This document shows, piece by piece, positions 27,751-37,500 of a stretch of DNA of 64,000 nt. The DNA is from Pseudomonas parasichuanensis (lineage in GTDB: Bacteria > Pseudomonadota > Gammaproteobacteria > Pseudomonadales > Pseudomonadaceae). The notes below the pieces were generated by a model. The model made no database searches. It was not told the DNA's origin and saw nothing but the letters and a program-made list of their open reading frames with translations. The position numbers were made by a program, and so were the translations under genes. The stretch covers positions 141,855 through 205,854 of the forward strand of contig NZ_BQHO01000008.1 in NCBI RefSeq assembly GCF_021601385.1, in the 5' to 3' direction. How positions within the stretch are numbered: position 1 is the stretch's first letter; every line of letters begins with the position of its first letter.

Positions 27751-29316
27751 CTAGCCAAACCGCGCCATAGTTTTAAACAGTAGTAGATCCAGCGGCATGT
27801 AGAACAGGTGCACGAGCAGCAACAGCACAAGCACCATCACCAACGCGCCAATGATCGCCCACACTCGCCATTTCTTGCGTCGCGCCTGTTCGGCCTGGGT
27901 GGAGATGAACGGAACGGCAACCAGCACGCGCCGGCCAAGCACGCTCTCCAGAGCGCCGACACCCCGCACTCGCTGATTGAGCAACTCAAGCAGCATCACC
28001 AGCGCCCCGCCACCGGCGGGTGCCAGCACCAGGCCCAGTGCGACGATTTTCTTGCGATTGGGCTTTACCGGTTTCTCCGGCATCAGCGGCGGCTCCAGCA
28101 ACACGAAGCGCTCAGCCTTGTTTTCCTGTTCCAGGCTTTCGGTGATCTTCGCCCCCATTTCCTTGGCGCGGATCTCTTCATACTTCTTACGCGCGTTGTC
28201 ATGGTCACGCATCAGGGTGACCAGGCCGCGTTCCACCTGTGGGGCCTGAAGGATTTCCGCTTCGTAACCTTCGATCTTGCTGCTCAGCTGGCGCTTCTGT
28301 TCGGCAAGCGAGGCGATGCGGTCCTGGGCCGCCACCAGCTTGGCCCGGGCCCGGGCTACGTCGAGGCTGACGCCCGAGGCGGTGTTGGCTTTGCTGCCGC
28401 TGGCCTGCAGCGCATCGATCTTACGCTTGACCGCCAGCACATCCGGGTGCGCCGGGGTATAGCGGGTCAGCAGCCGGGCGTACTCCGCCTTGAGGCTGGG
28501 CAGGTCTTGCATCTGGTCGGATGCACCCGAACGTGCGCCATCGGTCTTGGTCGCAACGCCCGCATTGGCCGCCGACAGCTCCAGCTCCATGTAGCGAAGC
28601 TCCTCCTGGGCACTCTTGTAGTCGCGATCGACTTCTCGGAACTCGAGCTCCGAACGCGACAGCATGCTCATGCGCAACGCCTGGTTCTCGGGCAAGGCAT
28701 TGGCATTGGCCTGCTTGAAATCCGCCAGCTGGTTTTCCAGGGTGGCCAGTTCGGCGCCGAGCTTGTTGGCTTCCTGGGTGAGGAACTCGGTGGTTTCGCT
28801 GGCCCGCTCGGTGCGTTGCTTCATGTTCTCGTTGAGGAACAAGGTGACCAGCTCGGTGGCAACCTCCTTGGCCACTTCCGGGCGCTTGTGCTCGAACGAG
28901 ACGTTGAACGCCACCGTGGTCTCGCCGCGCCCCTTGACGAAGGTGCTGAGCGTGGTGACGAGGATCGCGTTGCGCATCTGGTCGATCTTGTCCGACTCGC
29001 TGAGCTGACGGCCCTTGTCGTTGAACAAGCCGTACTTGTCCATGATCTGCAGCAGGTTCTCGCGGGTCATCACGCGCTGGCGGATGACTTCGATGCGCTC
29101 ATCGGCAAAGCTGTTGTTGTTCGCCGAAACCAACTCGGGGGAAATCTGTTGCGACTCCACCAGGATGGTGCCGGTCGACTGAAAGGTGGGCGGCACCGTC
29201 AGGGCCACCCCGACCGTCACCGCGAGGATGACGATCATGCTCAACCCCAGCAGCAGGGCCCGGTCCTTGATGATGGCGAGGTAATCTTTGACGGACATCT
29301 CGTATTCAGTCTTCAT
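27751..29316 (-). CDS. Polysaccharide chain-length/co-polymerase protein (Wzz/Wzc N-domain type)
   Basis: 521 residues. Wzz domains flank a periplasmic coiled-coil region: the first membrane helix lies at about residues 20-42 (LLLGLSMIVILAVTVGVALT), coiled coil at about 160-400, and the Wzz C-terminal MPEKPVKPNRKKIVALGLV leads into further membrane helices at about 430-450 and 478-505. The length and lack of a fused kinase match the EPS/PEP-CTERM-locus chain-length subfamily, with the kinase encoded 11 nt downstream. The ribosome-binding site at 29316 is weak; a Met seven residues in (MSVKDYLAI) is a possible alternative start. Confidence 0.9.
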   Translation of the reverse strand: MKTEYEMSVKDYLAIIKDRALLLGLSMIVILAVTVGVALTVPPTFQSTGTILVESQQISPELVSANNNSFADERIEVIRQRVMTRENLLQIMDKYGLFNDKGRQLSESDKIDQMRNAILVTTLSTFVKGRGETTVAFNVSFEHKRPEVAKEVATELVTLFLNENMKQRTERASETTEFLTQEANKLGAELATLENQLADFKQANANALPENQALRMSMLSRSELEFREVDRDYKSAQEELRYMELELSAANAGVATKTDGARSGASDQMQDLPSLKAEYARLLTRYTPAHPDVLAVKRKIDALQASGSKANTASGVSLDVARARAKLVAAQDRIASLAEQKRQLSSKIEGYEAEILQAPQVERGLVTLMRDHDNARKKYEEIRAKEMGAKITESLEQENKAERFVLLEPPLMPEKPVKPNRKKIVALGLVLAPAGGGALVMLLELLNQRVRGVGALESVLGRRVLVAVPFISTQAEQARRKKWRVWAIIGALVMVLVLLLLVHLFYMPLDLLLFKTMARFG

Positions 29317-29335
29317 GGCGGGCCCACGCTGAAAG

Positions 29336-30451
29336 TCAAAGGTCTGGGAGTCTGTAGGTCAGGGTCAATCCGATGATCGTAGCTACTGCATCCGGCACTT
29401 TGTCCTGCTGACGTTCCTTGTACATCATCGACAGGCGCAGGTCCCAGAACGGCGAGAACTCGTGGCTGGCCCAGGCGCTGTAGGTCTGCAAGGTGTTCGG
29501 CGTCTGGCCCTTGCTGTCCTGCCAGGACGCTTCCAGGCCCACGCGGTTGGTTTCGCTCACGGCGTAACTCCACAGCCCGCGCACCATGTCGAGCTCGGCG
29601 AAGCCGCCTTCGGCGCTGGCGACGGTGCTGCGTTCGGCGCTGAAGCTGGCATTGGCACGCTCGCCGCTGTAGTCGAGCAACACCCCGCCCTCGCCACGAC
29701 GCCCGCCCCCGGAGCCGGAAACCTGGTTGACGCCGGCGTGCACGGTACCTACGAGCTGGTCGGTCAGTTGATACTTGACGCCAACCGTCGGGGTATAGCT
29801 GTTGGTGGCCCGCGCCGTGTCGGTCTGCTCGGGCTCGTAGCGGCGCACCAGCAGGCCGGTGAACACGTCGGTGCGAGCGTTCCAGGCGTATGTCAGGGTA
29901 GTGGCGTTGGCATACTCGTCGTAGCCCGTCAGCGTGGTGATGTCGTAACGGGCGTGGGAGTAGGTGGTCTGGTTGTCCAGGGTGGTGCGTTCGGTAAGGG
30001 CGTGGGTCCAGTTGCCCGTCAGCAGGGTCATCTTCTGGGTGCCGTCGGTGGTCACCACGCCGGTGTCCAGCACGCTGCCGGACAACGTCGAGCTTTCGAC
30101 ATACTGCGCCTTGAGCCCGAAGCGCCCCTTGTCGGTGTCGCGCTGCCAGCCAAGGCTGACATCAGGGTCTTCGCGGTTGCCCATCACGTTGGTGTCGGAC
30201 GAGCGCAGCACATGCACGCCGAGCCCCAGGTTCACCTGGTCGCGGCCGTAGGTGCCGACAAGGTTGTAGGTGGGCTCGATGAGTGTGCGCATAACACCCT
30301 TCTCGTCAGACGTCAGCAACAGCGGGTTGCTGTCGTACTCGACGGTCGTGGGAACCACGACCGAAGACTGCCAGTTGGCGGCCTGTACCAGGCCGGAAAA
30401 CGGCATCATCATGATTGCCGTTGCAACGCTTGTTGTTCGAATAATTGGCAC
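29336..30451 (-). CDS. Outer-membrane beta-barrel of the EPS locus (EpsL-like)
   Basis: 371 residues, start GTG at 30449-30451; an in-frame stop lies just upstream. The signal peptide (IIRTTSVATAIMMMPFSGLV) ends near residue 24. The rest is alternating amphipathic beta-strands with conserved aromatic girdles, ending in YRLPDL. The size and gene position match the EpsL-type putative barrel of exosortase-linked EPS loci. I infer that it forms or supports the outer-membrane channel for the polymer, working with the export protein 29 nt upstream. The assignment is by pattern and context. Confidence 0.8.
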   Translation of the reverse strand: MPIIRTTSVATAIMMMPFSGLVQAANWQSSVVVPTTVEYDSNPLLLTSDEKGVMRTLIEPTYNLVGTYGRDQVNLGLGVHVLRSSDTNVMGNREDPDVSLGWQRDTDKGRFGLKAQYVESSTLSGSVLDTGVVTTDGTQKMTLLTGNWTHALTERTTLDNQTTYSHARYDITTLTGYDEYANATTLTYAWNARTDVFTGLLVRRYEPEQTDTARATNSYTPTVGVKYQLTDQLVGTVHAGVNQVSGSGGGRRGEGGVLLDYSGERANASFSAERSTVASAEGGFAELDMVRGLWSYAVSETNRVGLEASWQDSKGQTPNTLQTYSAWASHEFSPFWDLRLSMMYKERQQDKVPDAVATIIGLTLTYRLPDL

Positions 30452-30480
30452 TATGCGGTCTTAATATTGAGTCAGACAGA

Positions 30481-31026
30481 TCAGGGAACGACCAGTGTGT
30501 CGCCCGCCTGGAGTTGGAAGTTGGTGGACAGGTCACGCCCGGAAACCAGGTCCTTGTAACGCACCGGCATGACTTTTTGTCCACGGATGACCTTGATGGC
30601 GCTTTCGTCGGCGAACTTGTCCAGGCCGCCCGACATGCTCAAGGCCTGCAGCACGGCGGTAGGGCCTGCCATGGGCACCGGCCCGGGTTTGATTACCTTG
30701 CCCTGCACATAGACGAGGTTGCCGGCGGTGCCGATCACCACGACGCTGACATTGGGCTCGGCGATGTAGGCCTTCAACCCGGCGCTGATTTTTTGAGCGG
30801 CAGCGGTCGGGTCGAGCCCGGCCACATCGACGCGTCCAGCCAAAGGAAAGGTGATGCTGCCGTCAGGCAGGACAGTGGTTTCCTGACGCAGGGTATCTTC
30901 CTGCCAGACCGAAATCATCACCCGGTCGCCAGGGCTGAGCAGATAGGGGGTAGCGGATGGGTCAGCACGGCCGGCACCAGACCACAGCATCAGCACGCAC
31001 AGCACAGCAGACATTAGACGTACCAT
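30481..31026 (-). CDS. Polysaccharide export protein (OPX/Wza family, short form)
   Basis: 181 residues from the ATG at 31024-31026, preceded by GGAGGGA. The signal peptide (LMSAVLCVLMLWSGAGRA) is followed by a Poly_export domain (YLLSPGDRVMISVWQEDTLR, SITFPLAGRVDVAGLDPTAA) and one SLBB domain (NLVYVQGKVIKPGPVPMAGP). It lacks a lipobox and the C-terminal alpha-barrel of Wza, so an outer-membrane partner is required, most likely the adjacent EpsL-like barrel. An extension to 31164 is in frame but lacks a matching start. It is the first gene of the leftward export operon. Confidence 0.9.
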   Translation of the reverse strand: MVRLMSAVLCVLMLWSGAGRADPSATPYLLSPGDRVMISVWQEDTLRQETTVLPDGSITFPLAGRVDVAGLDPTAAAQKISAGLKAYIAEPNVSVVVIGTAGNLVYVQGKVIKPGPVPMAGPTAVLQALSMSGGLDKFADESAIKVIRGQKVMPVRYKDLVSGRDLSTNFQLQAGDTLVVP

Positions 31027-31350
31027 GGGGTCCCTCCGGCCTGATGGCCTGCAAAGAGCACTGATTGAGAACAACGCACTACATCTCGCTCTGCTCGCGG
31101 CGAAAACCACCGCCGCGATGGCCCCGATCATCCTGGAAGCCAGTACCGCCTTGCGCCTGAACACTGATACCTCAGCGTCAGGCTCGCCGGCTACTGGAAT
31201 ATAGCAATGGTAGGAAAATTGACAAGCGTCTGTAGGATGCCAGGGCCGCCATCAGCGCATTACGCCTGTCAAATTACTGGCTTATTCTTAAAACGCATTG
31301 CAACTTCAAGCAACTTACCCATTTAAACAACCGCAAGCCTTTGCCACTGT
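31027..31350. other. 324-bp gap before the export operon
   Basis: AT-rich and without a convincing gene. It should contain the promoter for the leftward export operon. A 9-bp inverted repeat (ATTTAAACA at 31321-31329, TGTTTAAAT at 31348-31356) sits at its right edge and spans the stop codon of the micropeptide gene. It could be a regulator site or a weak terminator. Confidence 0.5.
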
Positions 31351-31527
31351 TTAAATTTTGCTTCTGTTGGCGACTGCGACAAAACCGATAACGGCAAAAG
31401 CGAACAGCCAACCCGCCGTCGCCAAAGGAATAACGCTCGCATGGCTCATATAAGAATCTGCGGCCCGTGCGGCACCGCTCAGCAGGACCAACAGGAAAAT
31501 CGATTTAATGAAGAGTGTCGAGCGCAT
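31351..31527 (-). CDS. PEP-CTERM-like membrane micropeptide (58 aa)
   Basis: A 59-codon frame from ATG 31525-31527 to TAA 31351-31353, preceded by AGGAGGGG. Residues 1-22 look like a signal peptide (RSTLFIKSIFLLVLLSGAAR). The remaining 36 residues are a short linker (ADSYMSHAS) and a C-terminal tail reading VIPLATAGWLFAFAVIGFVA, then VANRSKI. That tail matches the (V/I)PLxAAxWLF(8-12 hydrophobic)xxRRK pattern of PEP-CTERM/exosortase signals seen in proteobacterial EPS loci. No exosortase gene is visible in the window. The protein may be a single-pass membrane peptide linked to EPS assembly. It is too short for ordinary gene finders. Confidence 0.7.
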   Translation of the reverse strand: MRSTLFIKSIFLLVLLSGAARAADSYMSHASVIPLATAGWLFAFAVIGFVAVANRSKI

Positions 31528-31921
31528 AATCCCCTCCTGGGCAAGAGGATGAACGTTATTGTTGGGGGAACAAAGACTGTTTCGCTGTTGAATTTGAGCT
31601 TATGGGCACAATGACATTACGTCAACGATCCGACACCATAATAAATCTCAATCGAAGACCCTTGTGCGTGTCAATTTCTCGCCAGATGAAATATGCGCAG
31701 TTTTGGCAGTGACACAGCCCATGCAAATAGCTGTGAAAGGAGTTTATCTTCGGCTATTTTCGGGCTACCACCCAAAGCCTTGCGGCGGCCCGCCCCCCTC
31801 TGGAACGACCAGGCAGCCCCCAGTTGTTTCATTGATAAGAAGCCAAATGCTAATGGTTGAGCTTACAGTCAAAACATCAACGCCCCGGTTCTAAGCCTGC
31901 GGCATCAACGCAGGGCCACGC
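31528..31921. other. 394-bp intergenic region between the micropeptide and GT61 genes
   Basis: Lower in GC than neighbouring DNA. The ORF on the plus strand at 31664-31894 has no homology look or good ribosome-binding site, and I reject it. The region holds the micropeptide promoter (31597-31625) and the 3' end region of the GT61 gene. I see no other element I can support. Confidence 0.5.
31597..31625 (-). promoter_or_regulatory. Putative sigma-70 promoter of the micropeptide gene
   Basis: On the minus strand, TTGACG (31620-31625, five of six to consensus) and TAAGCT (31597-31602, three of six) are spaced by exactly 17 bp, about 70 bp upstream of ATG 31527. Confidence 0.4.
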
Positions 31922-33037
31922 TCACAATGGCATCAGGTCCAGCGTGCGCTCGACTTCTGCCACATCGATCCGAAAGCCATCACCCTCTGGCACCCCCACC
32001 ACAAAGCCGAAATGCTGGTGGTCGCGATCGGTCAGGTACTTGTAGTAACTGACAAACCGGTTCGGCGGTTGCAAGGTCAGCACGCAACCCCCTGGCTGCA
32101 GCACGTTGACGCCGTGCACCAGTTGGCTACCCTCGACGCCGATCACCACCTGCGCCCCGGCGCAGGCAGCGACGATACTCGGCACGTCGGCCCTGAGCGG
32201 GTCGACGATGCGAAAGCCGCGAGTCTTGGCCAGGTGTTCGGCAACGGCGAGTTCATTACGCAACAAGCGCAGGTCGCCATCGCCGCCACGCAGGAGGAAT
32301 ACACCTGGATGGGGCTTTGCATCCACATGCGCCAGCAACTTCTGGCCCATCGCCCGGTAACGTGCATGCCGGCTGCGGTTGTTGCAGTGATCGTCGAACA
32401 GCACCAGTTCGCGGAAAAACGCACTGTGCAGGCGCAGTGGCCGCATATCCAGCCAGTCTTCATAAGCCGGAGCCTGGGTGAACAGCGGGAAGCGCGCCGA
32501 CGGCGCGGTGGTTACCGGCACCCCCTCGTCACAGGCCAGGGCATAGGTGACGCAGTCTTCCATCAGCCAGGTGCCAAACCACGAATTGCCATTCTGCGTG
32601 CAATAAACGGCGCCACGCTCGATCTCGTGATCCACGCTGATCCGTGGGAAAGTGCTGGGTTTGCGCGATAACCAATGGCTGGCATTGCCCTTGTAGAGCG
32701 CCCCGTCGACCAGCCAGGCGTCCTTGATCAGGTAGCCACGGGTTGCGCCCTGCTCGATGCACACCCCGCCCTCCATGGTGCGCGCGGGGTGCACATAGGG
32801 GTAGAAACGCTTGCCTTCCCAGCCGGTCACCCGCTCCAGCTGGCCAGGCAGGTAGTACGCCGCAGGCGAGACCGTCGATTCGCCGGGCGCAATATCCCAG
32901 CTCTTGTCGGCGATGCTTTTCAGGTCGATGTCCGCTTGGCGCCCAAGGCGCTTTCTGGCCATGTTCCTGTAGGCGGCCAAGGTCCAGGTGTTATGCCGGG
33001 TGGGCGGTGCGCTGAAATTCGAAATACCACTTCCCAT
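31922..33037 (-). CDS. Family 61 glycosyltransferase
   Basis: 371 residues from the ATG at 33035-33037 (CAGGGGGA upstream). The C-terminal half carries VFLLRGGDGDLRLLRNELAV, VIGVEGSQLVHGVNVLQPGG and LTLQPPNRFVSYYKYL, matching the GT61/DUF563 pattern. No signal peptide or membrane segment is visible, so it probably acts in the cytosol on a lipid-linked glycan. It lies downstream of, and probably co-transcribed with, the acyltransferase-like gene (64-bp gap). This pair is separate from the main EPS operon but adjacent, so it may decorate the same polymer. Confidence 0.85.
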   Translation of the reverse strand: MGSGISNFSAPPTRHNTWTLAAYRNMARKRLGRQADIDLKSIADKSWDIAPGESTVSPAAYYLPGQLERVTGWEGKRFYPYVHPARTMEGGVCIEQGATRGYLIKDAWLVDGALYKGNASHWLSRKPSTFPRISVDHEIERGAVYCTQNGNSWFGTWLMEDCVTYALACDEGVPVTTAPSARFPLFTQAPAYEDWLDMRPLRLHSAFFRELVLFDDHCNNRSRHARYRAMGQKLLAHVDAKPHPGVFLLRGGDGDLRLLRNELAVAEHLAKTRGFRIVDPLRADVPSIVAACAGAQVVIGVEGSQLVHGVNVLQPGGCVLTLQPPNRFVSYYKYLTDRDHQHFGFVVGVPEGDGFRIDVAEVERTLDLMPL

Positions 33038-33101
33038 GATGTCCCCCTGCTTGAGCACAGCGCCGCTGGTTTGGCGCAACATCCACTAGAAATACCGAGC
33101 G

Positions 33102-34256
33102 TCAGCTGGACACCACCCGTTCCATGGTCGGCGGTGACTGCACGCTGGCGTATCGACTGCGCAGGTTTTCCAGGAACTGCTCACCCGAACCTTTTGCGCC
33201 ATACAGATAGATCTTGTGCAGGCCACCGAACACCATTTCATGGTATCGACTGGCGACTTCCTCATCGCTTGGCCCATCGGGCACACCCAGGTGCAGCGTC
33301 AACTTGTTGCCTTCGACGGCAAACAACGGTGTGTCCCAGAGGAACTGGGCAACCCCCGCCTTGGGCAGCCGGACAAACATGTACGCGTGGTTGTTCAAGC
33401 CATCGATATCCCCACCGCGCCGCCTTTTCCATTTCAGCAGCCCGTCATCCGGCCGCGCCACGCACAGGCCGATGTCGTAATAATCGAAGCCTTGTTCCAG
33501 GGCCCACTCCAGGGCCATGAATGTGGTGATCGAGTTGACCTCGCGCAGGCGTTTCGCGTCAGCGAATACCGCTTCGCAATAACCGAAGCGCAAGGTGCTC
33601 CAGTAACGTTTACCGCCGCGGGTGATCTCGCACCCCAGGTGGCAGGCAACCACCTCGCCCTCCAGGGTGATCAGGTCGAGGCGGCCTACCCCCTTGGCCA
33701 GGCGAAAGACGTCGTCGGTGGGAAACTGCGCGGCGTGGATGCCTTGCCGCGCCGAGGCATAAGGGCGCAGCAATTCACGATCGGCCATGGCGATTTCCTC
33801 ATCGTCCACGGTCTGACGCATCTGATAGAGCGGCCGGTTCTTGCGGATGCTGCGCCGCAGCTCACTGTCGTAGCGCGCGGTGATCTCCTCCAGCGGGCGC
33901 CCCAACGGCACCACGGCGCTCAGGTAATGCGGGACGTTCAGGGCGCCTGTGGTCGGCATCTCGCTCACCACCACCACATGCCCAGATGCCGCAGGCTGCG
34001 CCTGATCGTTGACGCCGGGTGCATTGGCCTGCCCCTTGCCGCCGATGAGCAGCTTGGCCATTTCCCGGCGCTGCTTGCGGCCGATGTACAGGATCTCGTA
34101 GGGGCTTTCCTGCTGCAGGCGGAAGCGGGCTATTTCCCAGCGCCAGAAACAGGCGCGCCCGAGAAAATCGCGTAATTTGTTTGAGACATTTCTGAGCTCA
34201 TAGCGCATGGAAGGCGATATGAATCTACGGGCAACAGCCGCCAAGTATTGTTTCAT
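33102..34256 (-). CDS. GNAT/FemAB-like acyltransferase
   Basis: 384 residues from the ATG at 34254-34256. Residues about 110-320 resemble the GNAT_6 (BioF2-like/CelD) acetyltransferase fold: RYDSELRRSIRKNRPLYQMR, LITLEGEVVACHLGCEITRG, STLRFGYCEAVFADAKRLRE and FDYYDIGLC. The first 60 residues are basic and amphipathic. The exact substrate is not readable; EPS clusters often use such enzymes to add acetyl or amino acid groups. It leads a two-gene leftward operon with the GT61 enzyme. AAGGGA lies about 12 nt upstream of the start. Confidence 0.7.
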   Translation of the reverse strand: MKQYLAAVARRFISPSMRYELRNVSNKLRDFLGRACFWRWEIARFRLQQESPYEILYIGRKQRREMAKLLIGGKGQANAPGVNDQAQPAASGHVVVVSEMPTTGALNVPHYLSAVVPLGRPLEEITARYDSELRRSIRKNRPLYQMRQTVDDEEIAMADRELLRPYASARQGIHAAQFPTDDVFRLAKGVGRLDLITLEGEVVACHLGCEITRGGKRYWSTLRFGYCEAVFADAKRLREVNSITTFMALEWALEQGFDYYDIGLCVARPDDGLLKWKRRRGGDIDGLNNHAYMFVRLPKAGVAQFLWDTPLFAVEGNKLTLHLGVPDGPSDEEVASRYHEMVFGGLHKIYLYGAKGSGEQFLENLRSRYASVQSPPTMERVVSS

Positions 34257-34582
34257 CGCGCGTCAACGTCCCTTGCTGTTGTCGGATGGACACACCTGTG
34301 AAAATAAACACTTAAGTGCTTGAAGCGCCAACCTAACTTCTTGATATTCAACACTTATAAAGTCTTTCACCACACTCACATTCAGTAACAATTAAAGGTG
34401 CAGGAAAATCACTTTGCAAGCGGCATATTGCTATCAAGGTCACGTATTCCATGGCGCCAATTAAATAGCCAAGCACAGTGTCTTGCGGTCTGCCTCTCTA
34501 TCGCCTGCGCTATTAGCTATCTACCGCACCCGATTAAACTTTTTGGAGCCTGCTGTTCGTTCAATCGAACAGGAGTCTCCGC
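34257..34582. other. 326-bp divergent intergenic region
   Basis: AT-rich compared with flanking genes, with no gene I can support. It separates the leftward acyltransferase operon from the large rightward toxin-like gene and must contain both promoters. I found no confident promoter pair. A small hairpin sits at the right edge (34553-34572). Confidence 0.5.
34553..34575 (+). promoter_or_regulatory. Hairpin overlapping the ribosome-binding site of the LRR giant
   Basis: CTGTTCG (34553-34559) pairs with CGAACAG (34566-34572) across a 6-nt loop. The right arm overlaps the first two bases of the AGGAG ribosome-binding site (34571-34575) of ATG 34583. It may dampen translation initiation. Confidence 0.4.
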
Positions 34583-37500
34583 ATGCCCTACTCGGACATG
34601 AACCCGCACCAACATCTACTGGAACAGCAGCTCCCTGACTGGGCCCAAGCAATACCAGCTGTACATTGGCAAAGCCTGCGCAGCGCACTGGTGCCCGCCC
34701 AAGGCCTACCCGAGTCAGAGGCCGACTGGTTCAACAATGCCGCCGCTGGCCTGCGCGAAACCCTGCTCGCCAGCCAGGATCGCCTGGCAGGCTCGCAACA
34801 GGCCTTGTCCCGCGCACTCAAGGGGCTGCAGCAAATCAGCCAGTTCTGCGAGCCGCTGCTGCAGGCACAACTTGCGCAAGACGGCATGCTCGCACCTGTA
34901 CGTGACACTCAGCTGCTGCATGTGCAACGCGAGTGGTCCTGGCTCGGCACCCGCTTCCTTTACAGCAGCCAACGGCACAGCCTGCTGCAGGCCGCAATGC
35001 TCAACTTTGCCGGCGATGAGTCGTTCGCCAGCCACAGTGCCATCGCCGCGGCAGCCGACATCAGCGTGCAGCCGATCACCGTCGAGGGTTTCGCGCCGAC
35101 CGGTTTCGACACCCCTGCCGCTGCCTTTCAGATGACCTCCGAGACCTATCGGGTCAGCGCCCTGCCCCTTACGCCCCAGGCCTTTGCCAGCAGTTGCAGG
35201 CAACTCGACCTGGGCCAACGTTACCAGGAGCACCTGCAGCACATCTTCGAAGGCAGCGACAAGGCACGGCTGCGCTCCCTGGCCATGGCGGTGCAGCGCG
35301 ATCGCCTGCGGGTGGCGGCTGATATCGGCTATCTGCGCCACGTCCTCAGCGGCGCCGACCGCGATGCAGTGGAGCGCCTGCTCAACGGTGAGCCCGGCAA
35401 TTGCTGGACGCTCGCGCTGTTCGGCCTGCCCTTGCATGACGTGCTGCTGATCGAAGCAGGCAAGGCCGGCCTGCTGTTGTACCTGCCCGATCACTCCCCG
35501 GCCTTGCAACCGTGCAAGGATCAGCAGTCAGTGGAGGCCGCGCTGGCGCAACGGTTGCTCGACCCGCAGGCCCGCCAATGCTTCCTGGCCTACCTCTCAC
35601 TTGACCAGCGCGCACAGTTCCTCGACCTGCTGCGCCAGAACCTCGACGCCAGTGGCCTCGGCATCAGTGAGCAGACCTGGGTCCGCGCCAGACCGGCGAA
35701 CCTGCACCTGGCCCTCACCCCGGTGACCGCCGAAGCTTTCGGTTTCCTTCAGGATCGGCACCTTGCCCGGCTCAAGACAGAGGCGCGCCTACTGGCAGTC
35801 CCGACCGCCGATGCCGACGCGCAGGCGCGCAAGCGCCGCCTCGACGAATGGCTGAGCCTTGGCATGGATGTACTGACCGTCGCCGGCTTTTTCGTACCTG
35901 GCGTCGGCACTCTGCTGCTTGCCGTCATGGCCTGCCAACTGCTGGACGAGGTCTACGAGGGCTATGAGGCGTGGCACCTGGGCGATCGCCACCTGGCCTT
36001 GCGTCACCTTGAGGCCGTCGGGCTGAACCTGGCCCTGATCGGTGGCCTGCATGTCGCCGGCAAGGCGTTGCCAAAGCTGTTCAACAGCCCGCTGATGGAG
36101 AGCCTCGCTCAGGTGCGGGTGGCCGACGGCAGCCGACGGCTGTGGCGCCCGGAGCTTGCTCCCTACCGCAGCCCGATGGCCCTGCCTGAAACATTGCAGG
36201 CCAACGTCAGCGGGCAGTTCGAACATGACGGCAGGTATTTCATCCGCATCGACGGGCACCTGTATGAACAGCGACTCGACCCACGGCTCAAGCGCTGGCG
36301 CATCGTTCATCCGCAGAACAACGATGCCTATCAGCCGCTGCTTGAGCACAATGGCGACGGCGCCTGGCATGCCGAGCACGAACAGCCCCAGGACTGGGGC
36401 ATGGTCTACCTGATACGGCGCTTGGGGCCGGAGTTCACTGGTTTCACTGACGAAGAGCTGCGCCGGGCCACGCAAATGTGCGGCCTGAACGAGGACGCCT
36501 TGCGCCAGGTTCACTTGCGCGGCAAGCCCACGCCGCCGCTGCTGGCCGATACCCTTGCACGCCTGCGAGCCGAGCAGCAGGCTCTGGCCCTAATGGCGCA
36601 GGACGCCACCCTCGCCTACGCGCCACTGTTCGAGGATTGCTACGACCCAGCCAGCCCAGCCGACCCGCTGGCCGATCAACTATTGATTGCCCATCCCCGC
36701 CTGAACCGCCCCCTGGCCGGGCGCCTGGTCGCCAGGCTATCGGCCAGCGAGCGCAGCACTGGCCAACTGCCGGCCTGGCTCGATAATGCCGCCCGCCGAG
36801 TGGCAAGCGACCTGCCCCTCACCCGCGCCCTTGAAGGCGTGTGGTTACCGCGCCTGGCGTCGACCGACAGCGAGCGCCTGGTGCTCATGTACGTCGAGCG
36901 CATGTCCGGCCGCTCGACGCTGCGCCTGGAGCTTCGCGCGGGCAGCCCCCAAGGAACAGTGCTGCGCGCCATCGGCGACAGCCAGGCAACCGAGCGCTAC
37001 ACCCTGATCAAGTCCGCCGAGGGCTATGAGACCTATCGCGGCGAGCGCCCGGTAGCCGGCAAGGTGGACAACGACCTGTGCCGCGCACTGGTCGACAGTT
37101 TTTCCAGCGCCCGGTTGCAGGCGTTGGGGCTGGGCACCAAGGGCGCCGAAGGTTTGCGCGAACAGGTGCTGGCCGTGGCCCGGGACGACCGGCAGGGCCT
37201 GGCCAGACGGCTCTGGGGCGGCGCTCCCGAGCGGTGGCGACAGGGCGGGCTGCGCGGTGGCGATCTGGGCGGCGGCTACCCGCCACTGTTGCTGCGTGAC
37301 GCCACCCGTGGTCGCTACCGGCGTCTGTATCCCAGAGGCGATGACCAGCAGTTTCAGGCGGACCTGTCACGCTGGCGCCGTCAGGGCATTACCCCGGAGT
37401 TCGCACTGGGCAGGCTGGAAACGCGCTTGCAACGCCTGCGCGACGACCTGGCCGAATGGTCTGCCGGCTCGCCCCGGCGCCAGCGCGCCGTACGCCCGAT

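Noticed and set aside
27808-29376. 522-aa frame antisense to the chain-length gene
   Set aside because: Shadow frame; the minus strand encodes a typical Wzz-domain protein.
31664-31894. 76-aa plus-strand frame in the intergenic region
   Set aside because: No ribosome-binding site and no recognisable pattern; composition looks non-coding.
7223-34256. Search for an exosortase in the EPS locus
   Set aside because: No eight-helix protein with exosortase Cys/Arg/His motifs found; membrane proteins here are flippase, polymerase and Wzz-type.
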